Positions 43,131 to 51,490 of a stretch of DNA of 64,000 bases are shown here, piece after piece (the stretch's first letter is position 1; every line of letters starts with the position of its first letter). Location: contig SVGD01000006.1 in assembly GCA_015056485.1 (NCBI GenBank), positions 29,292 through 93,291 on the forward strand, in the 5' to 3' direction. The position numbers and the translations under genes were made by a program. This DNA is from Clostridiales bacterium (lineage in GTDB: Bacteria > Bacillota > Clostridia > TANB77 > CAG-508). The notes under the pieces are model-generated. The model had not been told where the DNA came from, ran no database searches, and worked only from the letters and a program-made list of their open reading frames with translations.

Positions 43131-43946
43131 ATGATTGAATTAAAGGATGTTAATTTTAAATATAAGAATGGTAAAGAGGTTTTGAAAAATATCAATTTAC
43201 AAATATCTGAAGGAGAATTTGTAAGCATAATTGGAAAAAATGGTTCAGGAAAATCTACTTTAGCAAAACTAATTTCAGGATTAGAAAAACCAAAAAAAGG
43301 GACGGTTTTAGTTGATGAACTAGATACAAAAGAGAGAGCAAATTTTCAAGAATTAAGAAAAAAAGTAGGTATTGTTTTTCAAAATCCAGAAAATCAAATT
43401 CTTTTTAATAATGTATATGATGATATTGCATTTGCAATAAATAATTTAAAATTAAATGATATAGAAATAAGAATTGAACAAGCTTTAGAAAAAGTTGTCA
43501 TGAAGGAATTTATAAAAAGTAATACCTATGAATTATCTTTAGGTCAAAAACAAAGAGTAACAATTGCAGGAGTGTTAGCAATAAATTCAAAATATATCAT
43601 TTTTGATGAATCAACAACAATGTTAGATTCATATGGGAAAGAAACTTTTTATAAAATACTAAGAACATTAAAAGAACAAGGATATACAATTATTTATATA
43701 ACAAATGCAATCGATGAAATACTAATGGCTGATAGAATTGTTTTAATAAAAAAAGGCGAAATTGTTAGTCAATTTAAAAAGGAAGATATATTAGAAAATA
43801 TAGACGTACTAAAAAGTAATAGCATAGAGATTCCATATTTGGTTAATTTTGTCGAAAAATTGAATATAAATGGAATTGAAGTAGAACTAGAAAAATGGAC
43901 TAAGGAAGAGCTAATTGAAAAAGTAATAGAGGTGTATAAAAAATGA
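43131..43946 (+). CDS. ecfA: ECF transporter ATPase subunit (EcfA-like) with altered H-loop
   Basis: 271 residues. Walker A GKNGSGKST (about 36-44), Q-loop FQNPENQI, signature LSLGQKQR (LSGGQ altered), Walker B IIFDESTTMLD. The switch His position reads ITNAIDE, with Asn instead of His. It energises folate import together with EcfT and FolT. AAGGAATG precedes the ATG; its last codons overlap the ecfT start (ATGA). Usually two ATPases (EcfA1/EcfA2) are encoded together; only one is here, so a partner may be elsewhere. Confidence 0.9.
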   Translation: MIELKDVNFKYKNGKEVLKNINLQISEGEFVSIIGKNGSGKSTLAKLISGLEKPKKGTVLVDELDTKERANFQELRKKVGIVFQNPENQILFNNVYDDIAFAINNLKLNDIEIRIEQALEKVVMKEFIKSNTYELSLGQKQRVTIAGVLAINSKYIIFDESTTMLDSYGKETFYKILRTLKEQGYTIIYITNAIDEILMADRIVLIKKGEIVSQFKKEDILENIDVLKSNSIEIPYLVNFVEKLNINGIEVELEKWTKEELIEKVIEVYKK

Positions 43947-44506
43947 AAAATTTATTAAAATTTCTATTGTTCATAATATACACACTAGTTATATTTTTGA
44001 CCAGCAAATGGGAAATATTATTGCTTGAACTAATTATAAATATTCTAGTTATGCTAATTGTAAGAGTAAGTGTAAAAGGTGCATTAAAAAACTTATTAAA
44101 TGTTAGTGTTTTTATAGTGATTACCGCAATTGCAAATATTTTTATAGTACATTTTGAATATGCATTTTTAATTGGGGCCAGATTAGTATTAGTTTGCAAT
44201 ATTACTTATAGCTTTTCGAAAGTATTATCATACTTTGAATTTGCAAAAGTAATTGAAAAACTTTTTACACCACTTAAATTGTTTAAAGTAAATCCAGAAG
44301 ATATAAGTTTAATAATATGCATAGCTATAGCGTTTTTACCAATTTTGAAAGATGAATTTATACAACTAAAAAGAGTTATAAAAGTAAAAGGATATACATT
44401 GAAAATTAGCAATTGTGGAATAATACTCAAACCATTTTTCATTTCGTTATTTGAAAGAATAAATGAAGTAAGTTATTCTCTAAAAGCAAAAGCATATGCA
44501 GAATAA
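43943..44506 (+). CDS. ecfT: ECF transporter transmembrane subunit (EcfT-like), short
   Basis: 187 residues, shorter than the usual 250-270. Hydrophobic segments fill the first 90 residues. The C-terminal coupling region contains LPILKDEFIQLKRVIKVKGY and ends SLKAKAYAE, which resemble the two coupling helices of EcfT, though their Ala-Arg-Gly motifs are weakened (KVKGY, AKAYA). The ATG overlaps the ecfA stop, showing translational coupling. It links the ATPase to the FolT part of the fusion protein. Confidence 0.85.
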   Translation: MKNLLKFLLFIIYTLVIFLTSKWEILLLELIINILVMLIVRVSVKGALKNLLNVSVFIVITAIANIFIVHFEYAFLIGARLVLVCNITYSFSKVLSYFEFAKVIEKLFTPLKLFKVNPEDISLIICIAIAFLPILKDEFIQLKRVIKVKGYTLKISNCGIILKPFFISLFERINEVSYSLKAKAYAE

Positions 44507-44509
44507 AAT

Positions 44510-44545
44510 AAAACCCTCACAAAATTAAATTTCGTGAGGGTTTCC
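44510..44545. terminator. Terminator after ecfT
   Basis: Arms AAACCCTCAC and GTGAGGGTTT followed by TCCTTGTT. Confidence 0.85.
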
Positions 44546-44548
44546 TTG

Positions 44549-45256
44549 TTAATCTTCCTTATCAGTTTCAACTTCTATAACATTTTCTAATGCGGTAATA
44601 TCAGTAATAACTTTGTTTAATCCTAATGAAGAATTGTATTTACAAATAAATTTAACTAATTTTCTATTAAATTCATCAGATTTTGAAACATTTACTTTAG
44701 AAATATTAATACCGTGTTTTGCAAAAACACCTTCAATTTTTGGCATTACTTGGTCAGCATTTTTAATATGTATTGCAAATTGAAGTGAATCTAAATGAGC
44801 ATGTTTTAATCTAATTTTTCTTGAATAAGCTAAAATTAGATAAGCTAAAATAGTACAAACAATTCCACCTAAATAAAAACCAGCACCAATACTTAAACCT
44901 ATACAAGTTACTAAAAGTAAACTTGTTGCTGTAGTTAAACCTTTAACATTAAAACCATCAGTTAAAATTGTTCCAGCACCTATAAAACCTATACCAGAAA
45001 GTAATTGAGCAGGAATTCTTGTAACATCTCCACCAGTAGTTTTTCCTATATATTCGCTAGTAAGCATTACCAAAACTGCACTAATTCCTATTAAAGCATG
45101 AGTTTTAAATCCAGCAGGTTTATTTAATGATTCTCTTTCAGCACCAATAATACCAGCTAAAAAGAAAACTAATAATAATTTAATTACAGATTCAAAATAA
45201 AAGTTTGAAAAAGCGAATGTAATAAATTCATATATTTTCATAAATATTTCTACCAT
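44549..45256 (-). CDS. MgtC/SapB family membrane protein
   Basis: 235 residues. Four to five hydrophobic helices in the first 145 residues include the MgtC signature LAGIIGAERESLNKPAGFKT (about 33-52), GISAVLVML and LLSGIGFIGAGTIL. A C-terminal ACT-like cytoplasmic domain (about 160-230) ends in ENVIEVETDKED. MgtC proteins regulate magnesium and proton balance, often via the F-ATPase; the role outside pathogens is unclear. AGGAGG precedes the ATG. Confidence 0.92.
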   Translation of the reverse strand: MVEIFMKIYEFITFAFSNFYFESVIKLLLVFFLAGIIGAERESLNKPAGFKTHALIGISAVLVMLTSEYIGKTTGGDVTRIPAQLLSGIGFIGAGTILTDGFNVKGLTTATSLLLVTCIGLSIGAGFYLGGIVCTILAYLILAYSRKIRLKHAHLDSLQFAIHIKNADQVMPKIEGVFAKHGINISKVNVSKSDEFNRKLVKFICKYNSSLGLNKVITDITALENVIEVETDKED

Positions 45257-45302
45257 AATTATCCTCCTAATTAAATATTATAACATATATAATAAAAAAA
45301 TT

Positions 45303-46187
45303 CTAATTTATTTTAAAATTTGGCACATATTCTTCTTCATGAGCTCCAAGTTCTTGAATATAGCCGTTATGAATGCCTAAAAAATATAAATAATTTTTTA
45401 TTTCTTCTAATTCAGTATCATAAATTTTTCTATTTAAATTTTCATATTCATGTGCTTTATAAGTTGGAAAATATTGTGCCATAATACTTACATAAACATC
45501 TTTTGGAAGACTAGATTGTATCCAATCTAAAACTTTTTTACTATTATCCACATGATTAGGAAGTATTAGATGTCTAATAAGCACACCTTTTTTTATAAGA
45601 CCATCTTCAGAAAATTGTGGAAGACCAACTTGATAATACATTTCCATAATTGCATTAGTAGCAATTTCGAAATAATTATTTACATTTGAATATTCCTTTG
45701 CTAAAGAGTTATCTGAATATTTTAAATCTGGTAAATAAACATCAATAAAACCATTTAACAGTTTAATAGTTTCCACGCTTTCATATCCATTAGAATTATA
45801 TACAATAGGAATCGATAAGCCTTTTGATTTAGCAATTTTTATTGCTTCAATTATCTGATAAACATACATAGTTGGGGTAACCAAATTTATATTTTCAGCA
45901 CCTTTATTTTGTTGTTCAATGAAAATATCTGCTAATTCTTGAATAGAAATTTCTTTTCCATTTTGCAATTGGCTTATTTCGTAGTTTTGGCAATAAACAC
46001 AATTCAAATTGCAATGAGAAAAAAACACAGTGCCAGAACCATTTTTGCCAGTAATACATGGTTCTTCAAACATATGAAGAGATGCAAGTGCAATTTTTAT
46101 TTTGTTATCACACTTACATCTGCCTTTATATCCTTTTAATCTATTAACACCACATTCATGTGGGCATAAAGTACATTTATCTAACAT
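45303..46187 (-). CDS. Radical SAM protein, pyruvate formate-lyase-activase-like
   Basis: 294 residues. An N-terminal Cys cluster (CTLCPHECGVNR, CKC; about 5-26) precedes the radical SAM motif CNLNCVYCQN (CxxxCxxC, about 59-66). LVTPTMYVYQI and VYNSNGYES match the family labelled putative PFL-activating enzyme (COG1313). The substrate is unknown, and no glycyl-radical enzyme is adjacent. AGGAAG precedes the ATG. It lies alone between MgtC and the ddh terminator. Confidence 0.88.
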   Translation of the reverse strand: MLDKCTLCPHECGVNRLKGYKGRCKCDNKIKIALASLHMFEEPCITGKNGSGTVFFSHCNLNCVYCQNYEISQLQNGKEISIQELADIFIEQQNKGAENINLVTPTMYVYQIIEAIKIAKSKGLSIPIVYNSNGYESVETIKLLNGFIDVYLPDLKYSDNSLAKEYSNVNNYFEIATNAIMEMYYQVGLPQFSEDGLIKKGVLIRHLILPNHVDNSKKVLDWIQSSLPKDVYVSIMAQYFPTYKAHEYENLNRKIYDTELEEIKNYLYFLGIHNGYIQELGAHEEEYVPNFKIN

Positions 46188-46259
46188 TTGAATCTTCCTA
46201 TATTATATTTTTATCTTAAAAATTTTATCATTATTTAATAAATTATTCAAGAACAATAA

Positions 46260-46295
46260 AAAAATCCCGCCTGCTTTACAAAGCAGACGGGACGA
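46260..46295 (-). terminator. Terminator after ddh
   Basis: On the minus strand TCCCGTCTGCTTT and AAAGCAGGCGGGA, followed by a T-run. Confidence 0.9.
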
Positions 46296-46316
46296 GCCTT
46301 AAAGAAATATAGGGGT

Positions 46317-47321
46317 TTAAAGAATACCCTTTATGATTTCTTCATTGCTCAAAGGCGAAAGAAATTTGGGCGGAACATCGGAGAAGTTTTTGTAACCTGT
46401 TTCTCCGTTTTTCCACATTCTGTACGCAGCGCGCGCATAAGCAATCAAAACAGAAGCTGTGAATTCAGGGTTTGAATCGAGATTCAAGGAGAATTCGACA
46501 ACCTGTTTTGTGCCTTCGGATGTTTCGCCAACGCCGATTACTGAACCGCCGTGAGGAAGTTTTGAATGGTCTCTCAAGAGTTCCTCCTGCGAAATAAAAT
46601 GTACAGTAGTATCGTAGTCAGCAAAATAGTTCGGCATGCTTTTGATTTCGGCTTCGATAGCCGCCTGGTCTGCTCCTTCTTCTGTCACAACGTAGCATTC
46701 TCTGGTATGCTTTTCTCTGGTTGTGAGGTCAGGAGTTTCGCCTTCGCGGATTTTCCACAAAGCTGATTCAACCGGAACAGTATACTGACGAGCATCTTTT
46801 ACGCCTTTGATACGTCTGATTGCATCCGAATGCCCCTGGCTTACGCCTTTACCCCAGAAGGTATATACCTTTGAGGTGGGAAGTACAGAGCCAATCATCA
46901 ATCTCATAAGCGAGAAAAGACCGGGGTCCCAGCCGATTGATGTCATAGCGATTGTGTCACCGTAAGCTGCAGCTTCATTCATTTTTTCGGCATATTCAGC
47001 CGCTTTTGCATGTGTGTCAAAGCTGTCAACGGTGTTAAAAAGTGCAGCAAATTTGGGTCCCATATCGGGCAAATCTGTTGCGGAACCGAGACAAAGAATT
47101 GCGATGTCGACTTTGTCTGTCCATTCACACATATCATCGTTATGAACAACAGGAACAGATGACTGAGTTTTCAGTGTTGCCGGATCTCTGCGAGTAAATA
47201 TGCTGACGAGCTCCATATCAGTTGTCTTGGAGAGCAGATGTTCAGCAGCTTTTCCGAGATTTCCGTAGCCTACGATAGCGACTCTGATTTTCGAGTTTGC
47301 GCTGGAATTGGTAGGATTCAT
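46317..47321 (-). CDS. ddh: meso-Diaminopimelate D-dehydrogenase
   Basis: 334 residues. NADP-binding motif VAIVGYGNLGKAAEHLL (about 14-30), then TRRDP, DIAILCLGSATDLP, and the signature SIGWDPGLFSLMRL. KGVSQGHSDAIRRIKGVKDA and the C-terminal substrate part are typical. It makes meso-diaminopimelate for peptidoglycan and lysine in one step from tetrahydrodipicolinate. The gene is about 45-48 percent GC, far above its neighbours, suggesting acquisition or different codon selection. AAAGG lies about 10 nt before the ATG; it has its own consensus promoter and a 5' hairpin. Confidence 0.96.
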   Translation of the reverse strand: MNPTNSSANSKIRVAIVGYGNLGKAAEHLLSKTTDMELVSIFTRRDPATLKTQSSVPVVHNDDMCEWTDKVDIAILCLGSATDLPDMGPKFAALFNTVDSFDTHAKAAEYAEKMNEAAAYGDTIAMTSIGWDPGLFSLMRLMIGSVLPTSKVYTFWGKGVSQGHSDAIRRIKGVKDARQYTVPVESALWKIREGETPDLTTREKHTRECYVVTEEGADQAAIEAEIKSMPNYFADYDTTVHFISQEELLRDHSKLPHGGSVIGVGETSEGTKQVVEFSLNLDSNPEFTASVLIAYARAAYRMWKNGETGYKNFSDVPPKFLSPLSNEEIIKGIL

Positions 47322-47396
47322 TTTTCTTCAACCTTTCTTTTGCACATTCGTGCATTATTTTTTGCTGTAGACATAACATTGATGTCTAGCTTTGTT

Positions 47397-47425
47397 ATTA
47401 TACTAAAATTTACAACGTAAGTCAA
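47397..47425 (-). promoter_or_regulatory. Promoter of ddh
   Basis: On the minus strand TTGACT, 17-nt spacer, TATAAT. The leader starts with a hairpin TAGACAT/ATGTCTA (about 47371-47391). Confidence 0.85.
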
Positions 47426-47550
47426 CATAATTTGAAGAATGTGAATTTATAAAAAAAGATATATTAGTGGAATAAAAATTAAAAAATGGAATATAATACA
47501 AGTGTAATACTAATAAAACAGTGAAAAAATGTAAAAATTATTTAAAAGTA

Positions 47551-47579
47551 TTGACAAATAAAAACATAAAGAGTATACT
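47551..47579 (+). promoter_or_regulatory. Promoter of tRNA-fMet
   Basis: TTGACA, 17-nt spacer, TATACT; 17 nt before the tRNA. Confidence 0.88.
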
Positions 47580-47596
47580 TATACAGTACTAAATAT

Positions 47597-47672
47597 CGCG
47601 GGGTGGAGCAGTTGGCAGCTCGTCGGGCTCATAACCCGAAGGTCGATAGTTCGAGTCTATCCCCCGCAACCA
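47597..47672 (+). tRNA. Initiator tRNA-fMet (anticodon CAU)
   Basis: Initiator features: unpaired C1:A72 at the acceptor end and three G-C pairs (GGG/CCC) in the anticodon stem; loop CTCATAA; CCA encoded. Confidence 0.95.
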
Positions 47673-47728
47673 CAAATACCAAGCCTTTCAAGGTTTGGTT
47701 ATTTTTTTATATTTGTGAAAAAGTGACG
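47662..47728. repeat. Left attachment-like repeat at the tRNA-fMet 3' end
   Basis: 67 bp covering CCCCGCAACCA, the terminator hairpin ACCAAGCC/GGTTTGGT and GAAAAAGTGACG. Repeated at 50696-50762 with two mismatches, bracketing a 3-kb cassette. Confidence 0.88.
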
Positions 47729-47868
47729 GAAAAGTGACGAAAGTTTTAGAAAGTGAAAAACTAATATAAAAACAGAGTGAAATTGTTGTACTTTAAGTTT
47801 GCAGTCATAGGCGGTTTATTTTTTGAGGGGAAAGTGATATAATATGGGAAAAATAGGGAGAGATATAA

Positions 47869-48555
47869 ATGATAAAAGTAAATAATGAAGCAAAAATGAT
47901 AAAAGAATATTTAGAAGAATTAGAAGAAATAATCCATAATCTTGTTAATGAAAATACAGAATTAGCTTTAGATGGACTAGAGCAGATAAAAGTAGTTGAT
48001 AATATAGAGAATACAAGTTCAGACGGAAGGTTCGAAAAAAATGCAATAATATTGCCAAAAAATAAAATGGAAGAGTACATTAAAAATAATGATAGAGATA
48101 CGGTAAAATCAACAATTTATCATGAATTGTGCCATGTGAATTTAAAGAATAAATTACCACAATTACATAGTTTATGCGATAAATATAAAGTAGAAAAAAA
48201 TTTTATTAAATATTTTACAATTATGGTGTATATAGAATATATTGCTCATATAATGAGCCTGAAATATGAGACAGAAGAAATTACAAAAAGATTTTTAGAA
48301 TCTATTAATAATAGAAGCTGGAATTTTAATGATGAAATATCAAGAATATATTTTATTAAATATGTACCATATGTATTGGGAAGAGTTAATAATAACTTTG
48401 ATTATATTGATATAGTAAAAAGTAAAGAATTTAAAAATCACATAATAGAAGTTAAAGAAATAATAGAAAGAATTTCATATGTAGGACTAATAGATGATTA
48501 TAATATTTTACTTGAATTAGAAGATTTTGTTAGCAAATACATAAACAATGATTAA
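47869..48555 (+). CDS. HEXXH metallopeptidase-like protein of the tRNA-fMet island
   Basis: 228 residues, soluble. Zinc-binding motif TIYHELCHVNLK (HExxH, about 84-88), with a further E and H in YIEYIAHIMSL that could complete a gluzincin-type site. This resembles the ImmA/IrrE-like peptidase domains of mobile elements, though the rest is unfamiliar. AGGGAGAG precedes the ATG. It is the first of three same-strand genes (spacings 21 and 33 nt) inside the direct repeats. A protease that is activated on phage infection or cleaves a repressor is conceivable; neither is shown. Confidence 0.65.
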   Translation: MIKVNNEAKMIKEYLEELEEIIHNLVNENTELALDGLEQIKVVDNIENTSSDGRFEKNAIILPKNKMEEYIKNNDRDTVKSTIYHELCHVNLKNKLPQLHSLCDKYKVEKNFIKYFTIMVYIEYIAHIMSLKYETEEITKRFLESINNRSWNFNDEISRIYFIKYVPYVLGRVNNNFDYIDIVKSKEFKNHIIEVKEIIERISYVGLIDDYNILLELEDFVSKYINND

Positions 48556-48576
48556 AGTAGAAAAAGAGGTGACTAT

Positions 48577-49227
48577 ATGTATAATCCTAAAACAGGAGCA
48601 TGGAGTGAGAATGCAAATGATGATTTCAATGAACATTTTGAAACGACATATTATTTAAAATATAATATTGAGAAAGCAATATATTCGTTGGATAAAATTA
48701 TGAAACGAAAAATAGATTATAGTGAATTTTCGAATAGATGCGTATACTATCATTTTTATATTGATAATCTACTTAATTCGTTAGGGCATATTAGAAGAAG
48801 ATTTTTTAATAATAATGTTGAACAGGAAAGAATAGAAAGAAACAGAAAAGAATATAATTATATTTTAATAAATGAGCACGGGAAATCAATATGCAATTAT
48901 CCTATTATTGGAGATAATAATATTAGAAATTTTATTGAACATATTGATGAAAAAGATGAAGTGTTGATGAATATAGGTATATACTATGGGAGCTTTAATG
49001 TTATATATAAAGGGATGAATCAACGATTAAAAATAGAGTTGTTGAATAATGAGAAAAAACAAAATAATTTACTAAACTTATTAACAAAAGAGTATAAGAT
49101 ATTAACTGTAGAAGACGGTATAGTAAAAGAATATAAATTAAATTTAATAGAACTAGAGCAAGAGTTGAAAGAACTTAAAAAAATTAATGATAAAATATGG
49201 AGTTTTTTAACAGATAATATTTTCTAA
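48577..49227 (+). CDS. Hypothetical protein of the tRNA-fMet island
   Basis: 216 residues, soluble, Asn/Lys/Glu-rich and mostly helical. A long C-terminal helix (LNLIELEQELKELKKINDKI) may be a coiled coil. RCVYYHFYIDNLLNSLGHIR (about 50-69) contains an R-x4-H spacing, but on its own this does not establish a HEPN domain. No known family recognised. AAGAGGTG precedes the ATG. Flanked by the HEXXH gene and the ApeA-like gene. Confidence 0.7.
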   Translation: MYNPKTGAWSENANDDFNEHFETTYYLKYNIEKAIYSLDKIMKRKIDYSEFSNRCVYYHFYIDNLLNSLGHIRRRFFNNNVEQERIERNRKEYNYILINEHGKSICNYPIIGDNNIRNFIEHIDEKDEVLMNIGIYYGSFNVIYKGMNQRLKIELLNNEKKQNNLLNLLTKEYKILTVEDGIVKEYKLNLIELEQELKELKKINDKIWSFLTDNIF

Positions 49228-49260
49228 TTAAATGAATATAAAAAAGAGGAAATTATAAAA

Positions 49261-50580
49261 ATGAAATTAATTATAAATAATAATGGAAAAGAAATTGAAT
49301 TAGATGGAGTGATAAGAGGAATAAAAAATAAATTTTTTGTAGAAATTATAGTTCCTAATGATATAAAACTTGAACCAATAATTTCTAATATAAAAGGTGA
49401 ATATAATTTTAAGGGAAAGGTAACTTTAATAAACAATTCAAAGTCATCGATTAGAGTAAGTGCCAATAATCCAAATGAAAGCATTTATGTGTATGAAGTG
49501 GGTTATCTCATTTCCGACTATGTAGATGAGAAAGATATTTTAATATCTTCTATGTCAATTTACTTTAAGGAATTAGATAAATTCTTTATTGAAGATAGAT
49601 TTGAGATTGATACTGAAAAAATGGAAAAAGAGTTAACAATAACACAAAAATATAGAAAAGAGATACTTTTGGATGATGAAAATCTTATTATAGAATATAA
49701 TAGAGATGCTGGAATAGATTATGATGAAGCAGGACATATATTATTTTTAAATCCTGCAAAATTAAGTATATCATTTAAAAAGCAAATAAAATTACCAAGA
49801 GTATTTGAAGAAATGAGTAAAATAGAAAAAGTATTAGGTTTTGTGTTTAATAGGAAAATGAATTTAATGGAAACTATACTATTGGATAGCAATGGAGAAA
49901 TTCATGAATTAATTGTTCAATTTCAAAAAGACTATAATGATATAAAGCTAGATAGTTTCTTTATTGTTGATTTAAATTCAAAACAGTTATTAAAAGACAC
50001 CTTGAAAAAATATTATAGTGATAATCGAATTGCAGGTGCTATTAATATGTTTTATGAATACATATATAACGATTTAGATAATATTTTTGAGTTTACATCA
50101 CTAGTAAATACATTAGAATTAATTCTTACAGATAAAAATTATGAAAAAAAAGTAAAGAAATATGCAGTAGAAACTAATGAGAAATTAAAATTAAATAATA
50201 AAAAGATGAGAGAAATACTTGAAATATTATCTGAAGAACAAGGTAGCTTTTTAAAAGAGTTTTATAAATTTAATAATGTTGAGTTAAGAGACAAAATCAA
50301 ATATGTTTTATATTGTTTGTTTAAATTAAAGGAAAGTAAAGAAAGTGAAAAATTTATTTCAAAAGTAATTAATACAAGGAATTATTTTGTACATGGAGGA
50401 AAGGAACAAAATGTATTACAACCAATAGAGATGGTAGGCACTAAATATCTTCTAAAAACAATTTTATATGTAATGATTATTGATATATGCACTACGGAAA
50501 GTAATTCACACGTTGATGCCTTAGTGTTATCAGTTCCAACGATATATGACAATATAATTAATATGTTTAGTGAAATATAA
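49261..50580 (+). CDS. ApeA-like HEPN protein, candidate anti-phage effector
   Basis: 439 residues. The N-terminal half is beta-rich (LDGVIRGIKNKFFVEIIVP; FKGKVTLINNSKSSIRVSA) followed by ISFKKQIKLPRVFEEMSKIE, a layout like the ApeA N-terminal domain. The C-terminal half is helical and holds a HEPN RNase motif TRNYFVHGG (R-x4-H, about 375-381), as in ApeA-type HEPN domains that cut RNA in abortive infection. GAGGAAAT precedes the ATG. Last gene of the island; a terminator follows. The family call is by eye; the HEPN motif is directly visible. Confidence 0.6.
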   Translation: MKLIINNNGKEIELDGVIRGIKNKFFVEIIVPNDIKLEPIISNIKGEYNFKGKVTLINNSKSSIRVSANNPNESIYVYEVGYLISDYVDEKDILISSMSIYFKELDKFFIEDRFEIDTEKMEKELTITQKYRKEILLDDENLIIEYNRDAGIDYDEAGHILFLNPAKLSISFKKQIKLPRVFEEMSKIEKVLGFVFNRKMNLMETILLDSNGEIHELIVQFQKDYNDIKLDSFFIVDLNSKQLLKDTLKKYYSDNRIAGAINMFYEYIYNDLDNIFEFTSLVNTLELILTDKNYEKKVKKYAVETNEKLKLNNKKMREILEILSEEQGSFLKEFYKFNNVELRDKIKYVLYCLFKLKESKESEKFISKVINTRNYFVHGGKEQNVLQPIEMVGTKYLLKTILYVMIIDICTTESNSHVDALVLSVPTIYDNIINMFSEI

Positions 50581-50643
50581 GAAAATATATTATCAATAAA
50601 TATTTATTTAACCGCATTACAACTGCATTAATAAAGATTTATA

Positions 50644-50690
50644 AAACGCTACAACTGGCTATAAATAGCTACTTGTAGCGTTTCTTTTTT
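50644..50690 (+). terminator. Terminator of the island operon
   Basis: Arms AAACGCTACAA and TTGTAGCGTTT with a T-run. Confidence 0.88.
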
Positions 50691-50695
50691 TAGAT

Positions 50696-50762
50696 CCCCG
50701 CAACCACAAATACCAAGCCTTTCAAGGTTTGGTTGTTTTTTTATATTTGCGAAAAAGTGACG
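50696..50762. repeat. Right attachment-like repeat (copy of tRNA-fMet 3' end)
   Basis: 65/67 identical to 47662-47728, including CCCCGCAACCA and the tRNA terminator hairpin. Confidence 0.88.
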
Positions 50763-50776
50763 AAAATTTGTAAAAG

Positions 50777-50802
50777 GTGTCAAAGAGTCTGTCCTTTGAC
50801 AC
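50777..50802. repeat. TGTCAAA-family hairpin repeat
   Basis: Perfect arms GTGTCAAAG and CTTTGACAC. The 50581-50940 gap otherwise holds the terminator and the right repeat. Confidence 0.75.
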
Positions 50803-50940
50803 AACAAATTGACATAAAACCAACTAAATGGTATAATATAAAAGATTAGTTAGCTTATTTTCAGTATAATAGCTGATAATCTTTTTTGACTAGTGCTGTT
50901 AGTCAAATGTATTCAAATAATTTTGAAAGGATGATACTTT

Positions 50941-51180
50941 TTGAATCAATTAAGATGGGGGGTTCGGTGTAGAACCTGTGGTCGTATACATGTAATTCCA
51001 TATTCAGCATTAAGAAATAACTCTCGAAGATACGAAGTGCATTTAAAGTGTCCTTATAACTTTGATTATATTGGAACAGCTAAGTATAAAGGAAGTTCAT
51101 TCTTCCGAGTTCTTGCAGATAATGAGAAATATAAGGTAATTCATAATGTGCGTGTTAAAAGGGTTTCCAGCCAAGAATAA
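50941..51180 (+). CDS. Small Cys-containing hypothetical protein
   Basis: 79 residues from a TTG start (weak GAAAGGATG upstream). CRTCGR (about 10-15) and LKCPYNFDYIG (about 36-46) could form a half zinc site. The protein is basic, with the C-terminal VRVKRVSS. A terminator-like AGTTTAAG/CTTAAGCTT hairpin follows. The family is not recognised. It may bind RNA or DNA. Confidence 0.5.
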   Translation: MNQLRWGVRCRTCGRIHVIPYSALRNNSRRYEVHLKCPYNFDYIGTAKYKGSSFFRVLADNEKYKVIHNVRVKRVSSQE

Positions 51181-51235
51181 AGGGTATAGAAACCATTAAA
51201 AAGTTTAAGTACAGCACACTTAAGCTTTTATTTTT

Positions 51236-51278
51236 TGTCAATAGTGTCAATGTCAATAGGGACGGGGCATTTTGACAC
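51236..51278. repeat. TGTCAAA-family hairpin repeat
   Basis: TGTCAATAGGGACGGGGCAT then TTTGACA. The 51181-51490 gap also holds an AATATGAAATA/TATTTCATATT hairpin with T-run (51337-51380) and an orphan AAAGGAG with no frame after it. Confidence 0.7.
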
Positions 51279-51464
51279 AAGAAATAATAGATTAAAAATA
51301 TAAAAGTATAATACGAAATTCGACAAATATAATAAATAATATGAAATACAATACTAAAATTTATTTCATATTATTTTTTTTATTTCAAAGGAGACTTTTT
51401 TAATAGCTAAAATTTCAAAAATATATATTATAATAAAAAGTATGATATAATGTAAAAAATAACT

Positions 51465-51485
51465 AGCAATTTGAAAGTGAGTTGA
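51465..51485 (+). repeat. Shared 5' leader repeat, copy 1
   Basis: AGCAATTTGAAAGTGAGTTG, identical at 55128-55148; both copies supply the ribosome-site region of the next gene. Confidence 0.8.
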
Positions 51486-51490
51486 GGTAT

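Noticed and set aside
48577..49227. Second HEPN protein based on R-x4-H spacing
   Set aside because: The match is one short pattern in an Asn/Lys-rich protein without the surrounding HEPN helical pattern, so it was left as hypothetical.
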